In this document: piece by piece, positions 7,971-14,751 of the stretch
Position numbering within the stretch: the stretch's first letter is position 1
How the letters are laid out: every line of letters begins with the position of its first letter
DNA from: JBBSEZ01 sp038239195
GTDB taxonomy: Bacteria > Planctomycetota > Planctomycetia > Gemmatales > Gemmataceae
Direction: 5' to 3'
DNA length: 20,615 nt
Assembly: GCA_038239195.1 (NCBI GenBank)
Contig: JBBSEZ010000153.1
Location: 1 to 20,615 of the forward strand
Program-made: the position numbers and the translations under genes
Notes under the pieces: model-generated
What the model saw: only the letters and a program-made list of their open reading frames with translations
Database searches by the model: none
Told to the model about the DNA's origin: nothing

Positions 7971-10028
7971 TCATTCGGCCCGGCGGAGCCAGACGCGGTT
8001 GCTGTGGAACGTGCTCTGCCCGGCCATGTCGCCCAGAGCGTCCGACGTGGTCCAGTTGACGCAGCGCCCGCCGCTCAACTTCGCCCAGCGCCCCTTGGGC
8101 GAGACCAGCACCCCGCGCCGCACGGCGTCGGTGACGACGGCCTGGAGCCGGCACTCCCCGCGGCCGTTGCCGACGATCACCTCGTCCCCGTCGCGCACGC
8201 CCCGCGTCGCCGCGTCGTCGGGGTGGACCTCGACGAACGGGGGCCGGGCGCGCTCCAGCAGCCCGGGCTGGTTGGCCAGGCTACTGCTCACGAAATGATG
8301 CGACGCCCCCGTTAACAGCGTCAGCGCCTCGACCGCTCCGATTTGTCCGTCTTCCTCGCCGTTCGCGAACCGGCCGGGGAGGGGGTCGTAGCCGGCCGCC
8401 GCCAGCGCCTCGGAGAACAGCTCCACCTTGCCGCTCGCCGTCGGGAAGCGGCCCCCCTCGAACGCCGGCTCGGGGCCCAGCGCCAGGGGCACCACGCCCT
8501 CCGCCTGGAGGCGCTCGAGGCTGATGCCGCTGAAGTGCGGGTTGCCGCTGGCCGTGGCCGCCAGCACCTCGGCGATGACCTCGTCGGCGCTCTGGTGAAG
8601 CCAGGGCTCGTCGAGGCCCATTGTCTTGGCCAGGAGGCCCATCACCTCCCAGTTACTTTTGCACTCTCCCAGGGGGGCGATGGCCCGGGCGTTGTACGTC
8701 AACTGATGGGTGCCGTAGGCCTTGTGCAAGTCGATCTGTTCGAGCTGCGAGGTCGCCGGCAGCACGAGGTCGGCGAGGTCGGCGGTGTCGGTGAGGAACA
8801 GTTCGTGGACCACCGTGAAGAGGTCTTCGCGGCGCATCCCCTCGACGATCCGAGCGGCGTTGGGGCTCGACGTGGCGGGGTTGGCCCCGAAGACGAACAG
8901 CGAACGAATGGGTGGGCCTTTCGCCTCGCCGAGGAGCGCTGCCCCCAGCCGGTTCATGTTCACCAGGCGCCCCGGCGGGGGGCACTTCGACCAGTAGCCG
9001 ACCGCCTCGCGGTCCCACGCGACGTAGCCGCTCGTGCTGTACGACAGCCCCCCGCCGGCCGTGCCGTACTGTCCCGTCAGCGCCGGCAGGGCACAGAGGG
9101 CCCGGACGTTCTGCCCGCCGTTGCGGTTGCGGTTGATGCCATCGGCGAACTTGATGAGCCCCGGCCGAGTGCCGGCGTAGAGCCGGGCCAGTTCGACCAC
9201 GTCGCGTTCCGGGAGCCCCGTGGCGCGAGCGGCGCGCTCGACCGGCCATTCGGCAATGCGTTCTTTCAGTTGGGGCCAGCCGACGGTGTGAGCTTGCAGC
9301 CAGCGCTCGTCGTGCAAGCCCTCGGCGACGAGGACGTGGGCGACGCCCATCGCCAGGGCGCCGTCGCTGCCGGGCAGGGGGGCGAGGTGCCAGTCGGCGC
9401 CCGCGGCGCTGAGCGTGCGGCGCGGGTCGATGACGACGAGCTTGCAGCCGGCGCGCCGCGCCTGGCGCAGGAAGGGCATGAAGTGGGGGCCCGTGGAGGC
9501 GGGGTTGTGGCCCCAGAGGACGACGAGCTTGCTGTGGACGACGTCGGAGTAGGGGGCCGACCAGCGCTTGCCGAGCGTCGCCTCGACGGCGGTCTCGGCG
9601 GCCGCGCCGCAGATGCTGCGTTCGAGTTGGCTGACGCCGAGGCGGTTCCACAATCGGCCGCTGGCGACGATCATCTGCACCAGGCCGAGCGTGCCGCTGT
9701 AGCTGTAGGGCAAGATCGCTTCGGGGCCCGATTGGTCGATGATGGTGCGCCAGCGACTTCCGATCTCGTCGAGGGCCTCCTGCCAGGTGACAGGGCGCCA
9801 CTGGCCGGCCCCCTTGGGCCCGACGCGCCGCAGCGGCTGGAGGAGGCGGTCGGGGTGGTAGACGCGATCGAGATAGGGACGGACCTTGGCGCACAGCCAG
9901 CCGCGCGTGATGGGGCTTTCGGGGTCGCCCCGGAAGCCGACGGCACGGCCGTCCTCGACCTCGGTGAGAGTGCCGCAGGTGTCGGGGCAGTCGTGGGGGC
10001 AGGCGCCGCGGACGGTCAGGGTAGTCAT
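7971..10028 (-). CDS. Molybdopterin-dependent oxidoreductase (DMSO-reductase superfamily) with a [4Fe-4S] site
   Basis: A 685-residue catalytic subunit of the bis-molybdopterin oxidoreductase superfamily. The N-terminal iron-sulfur motif is complete: Cys10, Cys14, Cys18 (CPHDCPDTC) and Cys46 (RGWLCAK). The molybdopterin domains follow, with YSYSGTLG, VVLWGHNPAST, LVVIDPRRT, SLFVFGANPATSSPN, LVLPATSQLEQ and the C-terminal beta-barrel domain (VEVHPDDAATRGVRDGDEV). There is no Tat or Sec signal, so it should be cytoplasmic. No electron-transfer or membrane-anchor subunit is nearby, so the substrate and partner are unknown. The metal ligand may be the Cys in RSICGAAAET, but this is unsure. The start at 10028 puts the first Cys at residue 10, usual for the family. 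No good ribosome binding site precedes it, and an in-frame ATG at 10073 is the alternative. The hydrolase gene begins at or just after its stop codon. Confidence 0.88.
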   Translation of the reverse strand: MTTLTVRGACPHDCPDTCGTLTEVEDGRAVGFRGDPESPITRGWLCAKVRPYLDRVYHPDRLLQPLRRVGPKGAGQWRPVTWQEALDEIGSRWRTIIDQSGPEAILPYSYSGTLGLVQMIVASGRLWNRLGVSQLERSICGAAAETAVEATLGKRWSAPYSDVVHSKLVVLWGHNPASTGPHFMPFLRQARRAGCKLVVIDPRRTLSAAGADWHLAPLPGSDGALAMGVAHVLVAEGLHDERWLQAHTVGWPQLKERIAEWPVERAARATGLPERDVVELARLYAGTRPGLIKFADGINRNRNGGQNVRALCALPALTGQYGTAGGGLSYSTSGYVAWDREAVGYWSKCPPPGRLVNMNRLGAALLGEAKGPPIRSLFVFGANPATSSPNAARIVEGMRREDLFTVVHELFLTDTADLADLVLPATSQLEQIDLHKAYGTHQLTYNARAIAPLGECKSNWEVMGLLAKTMGLDEPWLHQSADEVIAEVLAATASGNPHFSGISLERLQAEGVVPLALGPEPAFEGGRFPTASGKVELFSEALAAAGYDPLPGRFANGEEDGQIGAVEALTLLTGASHHFVSSSLANQPGLLERARPPFVEVHPDDAATRGVRDGDEVIVGNGRGECRLQAVVTDAVRRGVLVSPKGRWAKLSGGRCVNWTTSDALGDMAGQSTFHSNRVWLRRAE

Positions 10029-10373
10029 GAGGTTGCTCGTCGGGGCCGGCGAGGAGGTCGTGCCGTGTAGCATACGCGCGCCGGCCTCGCTTCGCCAGCC
10101 ACCCTTGCGCGGCGCGTTGTCCTCCTCCAAGTCTGTCGCGCCCAGACTGTTTCGGGAGGGCCCCGCCAAGCCGCAAGCGGCGGGCCCGGCGCTGTTCCGC
10201 TTGCGGCTTGGCGATCCGCGCTCCCGGATCTTTGGCCCCACCCTCCAGGAGGCCTTTCCGGGAAAAGCGCTGCTTGCCCTCTCCCCAGGCGCGCCCCGCC
10301 AGCAGCACCAGCGCCAGCCCCGACAACGTTCGGCACAGGACCTTGTCCTCCAGATCGGGCGAACGGCTCTCCA
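10029..10373. other. Gene-poor gap between the EF-Tu-like gene and the molybdoenzyme gene
   Basis: These 345 bases hold a large inverted repeat (10165-10212, listed separately). On the - strand a GTG at 10374 overlaps the stop codon of the EF-Tu-like gene (TAGTG). It opens a frame starting VESRSPDLEDKVLCRTLSG with a hydrophobic patch LSGLALVLLAG. That frame has no stop until deep inside the molybdoenzyme gene, so I do not call it a gene. Two other frames are also open through the gap, an effect of the high GC content. Confidence 0.5.
10165..10212. repeat. Long perfect inverted repeat built from a GCCGCAAGCGGC core
   Basis: GCCAAGCCGCAAGCGG (10165-10180) and CCGCTTGCGGCTTGGC (10197-10212) are perfect 16-base inverted copies with a 16-base loop. 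The left arm continues to a shorter palindrome of its own (GCCGC-AA-GCGGC), so two alternative folds are possible. There is no T-run. It lies about 160 bases after the EF-Tu-like stop codon and about 140 before the molybdoenzyme start. It may terminate transcription or be a dispersed palindromic element. Confidence 0.7.
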
Positions 10374-11681
10374 CTAAACCTTCGGGGGCGTCGCCGATAT
10401 CGGAAAGGCGGGGCGGCATTCCCCTCCCCCCAGCAACCGCGTCACTACGCCCCACTCCGGGGAGCGCGCCCCCCGCCGGCCGAGCGTAAAGCGCGTGCCC
10501 GGCCCCAGCGCGATCGGGAACGCGCCCGGCAGCAACTCCACGCGCACGCACGCCAGCAAGCCCAGCGGCCCGTCGAGCTCGCCCACGGAGGGGACGACGT
10601 TCGCCAGCACCTCCGCCCCGCCGATGCACAGCATCCGCCGGGCCGCGTACAGCCCCGCGGTTCGCGACAGCAAGACCGCCTCGAACGCCCCCGCGGTGCC
10701 GATCGAGCCGGGAGTGGCCAGCGCGTGGCCGCGCTCCAGTTCGTTGGCCTTCAGCCCGCGCAAGCGCAGTCCCACCGTCTCGCCCGGCAAGGCAACCTTC
10801 TGGCGCCCCAGCCACTCGAGGCGCTCGACGTCCTCGTAGCGCTGGAAGTGCTTGCGGCGCGGGGCGAGCGGCACGTGCTCCTTCACGCGGGCCACCTGCT
10901 CCAGCCCCAGGACGCGCACGAAGTGCGGGCGGCTCGCCGGCCCGATCACCTCGACCACGTGGTCCGCCTTCACCTGGCCGCGCTCGACTTGTACGATTAC
11001 CAGCGGCGGGCGGTGAGGCAGGGTCGCGACCTCCTCGACGCGCAGCAGCAAGGGCTCGTCCTCGACCGGCCGCACGAGCGGCAGCGACCAGGAATCGACC
11101 ACGGCGAGCAGTTCGTCGAGGCAACGGCAGGCGCCCTCGTCTTGCCCCTGGCTTGCCAGGGCGGCGCTCGCAGAGCCACAGACCACGGGCAGGTCGTCGC
11201 CGGGCCAGCCCTGGCGCGTGAGGAAATCGCGCACGCGCCACTCGGCCCGGTCGCGCAGTTCGTGGCTGCCCATCAGCGCGTCGAGCTTATTGACGAACAC
11301 CACGAGCTGCCGCACGCCCAGCCAGCGCATCAGGCGCAGTTGCTCGGCCGCCTGCTCCCTCGCTTCCGCGTTGGCGGCGACCACGAGCACGGCGCCGTCC
11401 ATGCGCGCCTGGCCCGCGATCAGGCCGTGCAGCAGGTCGGTGTGATAGCGGCCGTCGAGGTGCAGGTAGCGGCGCGCCTCGGTCTCGTAGGGGGCCACCC
11501 GCAGCGAGTCAAGACGATCGCGGTTGCCTGGATAGCCGGCGAACGTGTGCGCCGGTCCCGGATCAGTGCCCGGCAGGCGCGCGCGGGCGCGCAGGACCAG
11601 GGCCTCGGCGAGGGTGGTCTTGCCGTGTCCGTGTTCGCCCAGGCCGCCGACGGCGGCCTCGGGCTTGCGAATGGCGCCCAC
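10374..11681 (-). CDS. Diverged EF-Tu-like GTPase paralog
   Basis: A 435-residue relative of EF-Tu encoded 67 bases downstream of tuf. The P-loop is kept as GEHGHGKT (residues 15-22), and so are NKLD (131-134) and the segment QARMDGAVLVVAAN (91-104). Switch I is replaced by unrelated sequence with no RGIT-like motif. Switch II DCPGH has become DGRYH (76-80), keeping Asp and the catalytic-position His but losing the Gly that senses the gamma phosphate. Domain 2 is traceable (VERGQVKADHVVEVIG, LPGETVGLRLRG, LERGHALATPGSI). Domain 3 has lost the GGRHTPF and YRPQFYFRTTDVTG tRNA-contact blocks. The start is GTG 11681 after AAGGAG (11693-11688). A frame kept open for 435 codons with a good ribosome site argues for a working gene. 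Delivery of aminoacyl-tRNA seems unlikely; GTP binding without normal switching is my inference. Confidence 0.85.
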   Translation of the reverse strand: MGAIRKPEAAVGGLGEHGHGKTTLAEALVLRARARLPGTDPGPAHTFAGYPGNRDRLDSLRVAPYETEARRYLHLDGRYHTDLLHGLIAGQARMDGAVLVVAANAEAREQAAEQLRLMRWLGVRQLVVFVNKLDALMGSHELRDRAEWRVRDFLTRQGWPGDDLPVVCGSASAALASQGQDEGACRCLDELLAVVDSWSLPLVRPVEDEPLLLRVEEVATLPHRPPLVIVQVERGQVKADHVVEVIGPASRPHFVRVLGLEQVARVKEHVPLAPRRKHFQRYEDVERLEWLGRQKVALPGETVGLRLRGLKANELERGHALATPGSIGTAGAFEAVLLSRTAGLYAARRMLCIGGAEVLANVVPSVGELDGPLGLLACVRVELLPGAFPIALGPGTRFTLGRRGARSPEWGVVTRLLGGGECRPAFPISATPPKV

Positions 11682-11698
11682 GTTCTTCTCCTTCAACG

Positions 11699-11740
11699 AA
11701 AAACCGGCGTACGGCGACCTCAAACGTCGCCCTACGCCGG
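11699..11740 (-). terminator. Intrinsic terminator after tuf
   Basis: On the - strand CCGGCGTAGGGCGAC (11740-11726) pairs with GTCGCCGTACGCCGG (11718-11704) across a seven-base loop. There is one mismatch in 15. The stem is followed directly by TTTTT (11703-11699). It begins 8 bases after the tuf stop codon. The ribosome binding site of the EF-Tu-like gene starts only about 5 bases after the T-run, so the paralog depends on read-through or on an unseen promoter. Confidence 0.88.
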
Positions 11741-11748
11741 CGCTCCCC

Positions 11749-12957
11749 CTAGTGGAGGACCTTGACGACCGTGCCCGAGCCGACGGTGCGGCCCCCCTCG
11801 CGGATGGCGAAGCGCAGGCCCTCGTCCATGGCGATCGGCGTGTCGGCCGACAGATCGACCGTCACCGTCGCCATGTCGCCGGGGATGCACATGTCCACGC
11901 CCTCGGGCAGCGCCACCGTGCCGGTCACGTCAGTGGTGCGGAAGTAGAACTGCGGCCGATAGCCGCTGAAGAACGGCGTGTGCCGCCCGCCCTCCTCGCG
12001 CTTGAGCACGTAGACCTGCGCCTCGAAGCGCACGTGCGGCGTGATCGAGCCGGGACGGGCCAGCACCTGCCCGCGCTCCACCTCCTCGCGCTTGACGTTC
12101 CGCAGCAGCACGCCGACGTTGTCGCCGGCCTGCCCCTCGGCCATCTGCTGGTGAAACGTCTCCACGCTCTTGGCCACCGTGCGCCGCGGCTCGCGCATCA
12201 GGCCGAGCACCTCCACCTCGTCGCCCGGGCGCACCCGCCCGCGCTCGATGCGGCCAGTGACCACCGTGCCCTGGCCCTCGATCTGGTGGACGCCCTCGAC
12301 GCTCATCAGAAACGCCTTGTCCACCAGCCGCTCCGGGATCGGAACGTACGTGTCCAGGGCCTCCATCAGGGCGTCGATGCAGGCGCACGCCTCCTCGTCC
12401 TCCCCGCCCGACTCCAGCGCCGCCAGCGCGTTGCCGCGGACGATCGGCACCTCGTCGCCGGGGAAGTCGTACTTGCTGAGCAGCTCGCGGAGCTCCATCT
12501 CGACGAGCTCGATCAGGTCGACGTCCTCGACCAGATCGACCTTGTTGAGGAACACGACCAGCCTGGGCACGCCGACCTGGCGGGCGAGCAGGAGGTGTTC
12601 GCGCGTCTGGGGCATGGGCCCGTCGTTGGCGGCCACGACCAGGACGGCGCCGTCCATCTGGGCGGCGCCGGTGATCATGTTCTTCACGTAATCGGCGTGC
12701 CCGGGGCAGTCCACGTGGGCGTAGTGCCGATTCGCCGTCTCGTACTCGAGGTGGGCGGCGATGATGGTGACGATCTTGTCCTTGTCGCGCACCGTGCCGC
12801 CCTTGGCGATCCCGGCGTAGCTCATGGCCTCGCCGCCGTAGAGCTGCGCCTGGCGGGCGCTGATCGCGGCGCTGAGCGTGGTCTTGCCGTGGTCGATGTG
12901 GCCGATGGTGCCGACGTTGACGTGCGGCTTGGTGCGGATGAAGACGTCCTTGGCCAT
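11749..12957 (-). CDS. tuf: Translation elongation factor Tu (EF-Tu)
   Basis: GTPase that delivers aminoacyl-tRNA to the ribosome, 402 residues (the usual length is 393-400). G1 is GHIDHGKT (19-26), G3 is DCPGH (83-87) and G4 is NKVD (138-141). Domain 2 has GTVVTGRIERG and domain 3 has EEGGRHTPFFSGYRPQFYF, the tRNA-binding face. The C-terminus REGGRTVGSGTVVKVL is canonical. Switch I is not: where most bacteria have EEKARGITINTSH, this protein has TVRDKDKIVTIIAAH (55-69). It is two residues longer and has Ile for the Gly of RGIT, with the Mg-coordinating Thr kept (Thr64). I recall similar switch I sequences in planctomycete EF-Tu. The start at ATG 12957 has GGAG 7 bases upstream. Neighbours are purK and the EF-Tu-like paralog rather than the common secE-nusG-rplK, so this may be one of two tuf copies. 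Confidence 0.97.
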   Translation of the reverse strand: MAKDVFIRTKPHVNVGTIGHIDHGKTTLSAAISARQAQLYGGEAMSYAGIAKGGTVRDKDKIVTIIAAHLEYETANRHYAHVDCPGHADYVKNMITGAAQMDGAVLVVAANDGPMPQTREHLLLARQVGVPRLVVFLNKVDLVEDVDLIELVEMELRELLSKYDFPGDEVPIVRGNALAALESGGEDEEACACIDALMEALDTYVPIPERLVDKAFLMSVEGVHQIEGQGTVVTGRIERGRVRPGDEVEVLGLMREPRRTVAKSVETFHQQMAEGQAGDNVGVLLRNVKREEVERGQVLARPGSITPHVRFEAQVYVLKREEGGRHTPFFSGYRPQFYFRTTDVTGTVALPEGVDMCIPGDMATVTVDLSADTPIAMDEGLRFAIREGGRTVGSGTVVKVLH

Positions 12958-13082
12958 GAAACAGCTCCGAAAAGGCTCCCTTTGCGCTCCCGTCGGCGAG
13001 CGGGCACCGCGCCCGCCGCCTGGCCGGGCAATGGTGCTGTCAGGACACGCGAGTGGGGAGAGATGTTCGGGCGTGGTAGGTG

Positions 13083-13113
13083 GTTAGCGACGCTTCGCAG
13101 AAGCGTCGCTAAC
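13083..13113. repeat. Perfect palindromic stem-loop at the end of purK
   Basis: GTTAGCGACGCTTC (13083-13096) and GAAGCGTCGCTAAC (13100-13113) form a perfect 14-base-pair stem with a three-base loop. It includes the purK stop codon (13109-13111). There is no T-run on either side. It could end the purEK transcript or be a copy of a dispersed palindromic element that inserted at, and now supplies, the stop codon. Confidence 0.75.
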
Positions 13114-14194
13114 GCGCCGCGATCCCCATCCGCGCGAGCCGTTCGCGCACCTCCTCGGGCGTGCCGCCCTGCACCGTGACGTGCCCGAGCTTGCGCCCCG
13201 GCCTGGCCTTCTTGCCGTACAGGTGTAGATGGGCGTCGGGGACGGCGAGGACCGTTCGCGGATCGGGAAGCGCGCCGATGAGGTTGAGCATGGCACAGGG
13301 CCCGACCGCGTCGGCGGCCCCGAGCGGCCACCCGAGGACGGCGCGCAGGTGGTTCTCGAACTGACTGGTGCGCGCCCCCTCGATGGTCCAGTGGCCCGAG
13401 TTGTGGACGCGCGGCGCCATCTCGTTGGCAATCAGGCGCTCGCCCTGCTGGAAGAGCTCGATGGCCAGCACGCCGACGTAGCCGAGCTCGTCGAGGACGC
13501 GCCGGCTGTAGTCGCAGGCCAGCGCCGTCAGCGCGGGCGACACGTCGGGGGCCGGCGCCAGCGAGAGGCGCAGGATGCCGTCGCGATGATGGTTCTCGAC
13601 CAGCGGGTAGAAGGCGACGCCGCCGTCCCGCCCGCGCACGGAGAGGTGCGACAGCTCGCGCTCGAAGCGCACCGCCCCCTCCAGCAACAGCGGCGATCCG
13701 CCCAGGGCGCTCCACGCCGCGTCGGCGTCGGAACGCTGGCGCAGGAAGAACTGCCCTTTGCCGTCGTAGCCGAAGCGACGCGTCTTCAGAAAGGCCGGCG
13801 CGCCCAGTTCGTCGAGCGCGCGGTCCAGGTCGGCCCGACTGTCCACGGCCGCGTACGGCGCCGTGGACAGGCCGAGGCGGCGAAAGAGCGTTTTCTCGTG
13901 GAGCCGATCCTGGCTCGCCTCCAGCGCGGCGGGTGGAGGATAGATCGGCACGGCCCGCTCCAGGCGCCGGGCCAGCTCGACGGGAACGTTCTCGAACTCG
14001 TAAGTAACCAGTTCGAGCCCATTCGTGAAGCGCGCCAGGGCCTCCTCGCTGGTGTCGTCGGCGTGCCGCTCGCCCAGGCCATCGACGGGGGCCTCCAGCG
14101 CGGGCTCGAGGAAGCGACAGCGCAGCCCGAGCGGATAGCCGGCCAGCGCCAGCATCCGCCCCAACTGCCCGCCGCCAAGAACGCCGATCCTCAT
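13109..14194 (-). CDS. purK: N5-carboxyaminoimidazole ribonucleotide synthetase (PurK)
   Basis: ATP-grasp enzyme of 361 residues that uses ATP and bicarbonate to turn aminoimidazole ribonucleotide into its N5-carboxy form, a step of de novo purine synthesis in the cytoplasm. The N-terminal dinucleotide-like fold shows GVLGGGQLGRM (4-14). EFENVP (66-71) is the hallmark of PurK. The ATP-grasp segment has FLKTRRFGYDGKGQFFLR, and the metal-binding end has NEMAPRVHNSGHWTIEGA. Length and motifs are standard. Its ATG (14194-14192) overlaps the purE stop as ATGA, so translation is coupled and the product is passed directly to PurE. The stop codon lies inside a strong palindrome. The tuf gene follows after 151 bases with no obvious promoter, so partial co-transcription is possible. 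Confidence 0.96.
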   Translation of the reverse strand: MRIGVLGGGQLGRMLALAGYPLGLRCRFLEPALEAPVDGLGERHADDTSEEALARFTNGLELVTYEFENVPVELARRLERAVPIYPPPAALEASQDRLHEKTLFRRLGLSTAPYAAVDSRADLDRALDELGAPAFLKTRRFGYDGKGQFFLRQRSDADAAWSALGGSPLLLEGAVRFERELSHLSVRGRDGGVAFYPLVENHHRDGILRLSLAPAPDVSPALTALACDYSRRVLDELGYVGVLAIELFQQGERLIANEMAPRVHNSGHWTIEGARTSQFENHLRAVLGWPLGAADAVGPCAMLNLIGALPDPRTVLAVPDAHLHLYGKKARPGRKLGHVTVQGGTPEEVRERLARMGIAAR

Positions 14195-14685
14195 GCGTTT
14201 TCCCTGGGATCAGGATGGTCGAGCACCGCCTGCGTCTGGGCGGCGCGATAGGTTGCGAGCGCCTCGCGGAACAGCGGATTTTTGCGAGCGACGACGGCGG
14301 TCGCGAGCAGGGCGGCGTTGACGGCCCCGGCCCGGCCGATGGCGAGGGTGCCGACCGGGATGCCGGCGGGCATCTGCACGATCGACAACAGCGAATCGAC
14401 GCCGTGCAGCGCCTTCGACTCGACCGGCACGCCGAGGACCGGGAGCAGCGTCTTGGCCGAGACCATGCCGGGCAGATGGGCCGCGCCGCCGGCGCCGGCG
14501 ATGACGACCTCCAGACCGCGCCCCTCCGCCGAGGAGGCGTACTCGAAGAGCAGGTCGGGCGTGCGGTGGGCGGAGACGACGCGCACCTCGTACGGGACCC
14601 CGAGCTTGGCAAGCGTGTCGGCGGTGTGGGAGAGCGTTTCCCAGTCCGACTTCGAGCCCATGATGACGCCGACGAGCGGCTGCAT
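14191..14685 (-). CDS. purE: N5-carboxyaminoimidazole ribonucleotide mutase (PurE class I)
   Basis: A 164-residue mutase that moves the carboxyl group made by PurK from N5 to C4 of the imidazole, giving CAIR in purine synthesis. Class I motifs are complete: GVIMGSKSDWETL (6-18), VVSAHRTP (36-43) with the catalytic His40, AGAGGAAHLPGM (63-74), and the late MPAGIPVGTLAIG. The class I type fits the adjacent purK. The start is ATG 14685 with GGAG 6 bases upstream. The frame is open 12 codons further but without homology. The 66 bases before the start, after the glycosyltransferase stop, contain TAGAAT at 14732-14727 on the - strand as a possible -10 box, but no good -35 box. The operon may therefore begin here or further up. 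Confidence 0.96.
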   Translation of the reverse strand: MQPLVGVIMGSKSDWETLSHTADTLAKLGVPYEVRVVSAHRTPDLLFEYASSAEGRGLEVVIAGAGGAAHLPGMVSAKTLLPVLGVPVESKALHGVDSLLSIVQMPAGIPVGTLAIGRAGAVNAALLATAVVARKNPLFREALATYRAAQTQAVLDHPDPRENA

Positions 14686-14751
14686 GCGAACTCCGAGGGA
14701 GCGTGTGGAAGGAGAGGACAAGCCCCATTCTACCGTCCCTTGCGCTCTCGG

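Noticed and set aside
8343..10070. 575-codon open frame on the + strand
   Set aside because: It is antisense to the molybdopterin oxidoreductase, whose motifs are complete. The + strand product is Val/Gly/Arg/Glu-rich with no domain, as expected for the mirror frame of a GC-rich gene.
10100..10374. Small membrane protein starting at the GTG that overlaps the EF-Tu-like stop codon
   Set aside because: The frame has no stop before running far into the molybdoenzyme gene, and its sequence passes through the inverted repeat. The SecE expected after tuf is not recognisable in it.
11545..13179. 544-codon open frame on the + strand
   Set aside because: Antisense to tuf and the paralog, rich in His/Arg/Leu/Asp with no motif.
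12822..14612. 596-codon open frame on the - strand
   Set aside because: It runs out of frame through purE, purK and the start of tuf, all of which are unmistakable. Its product is Arg/Ala/Pro-rich.
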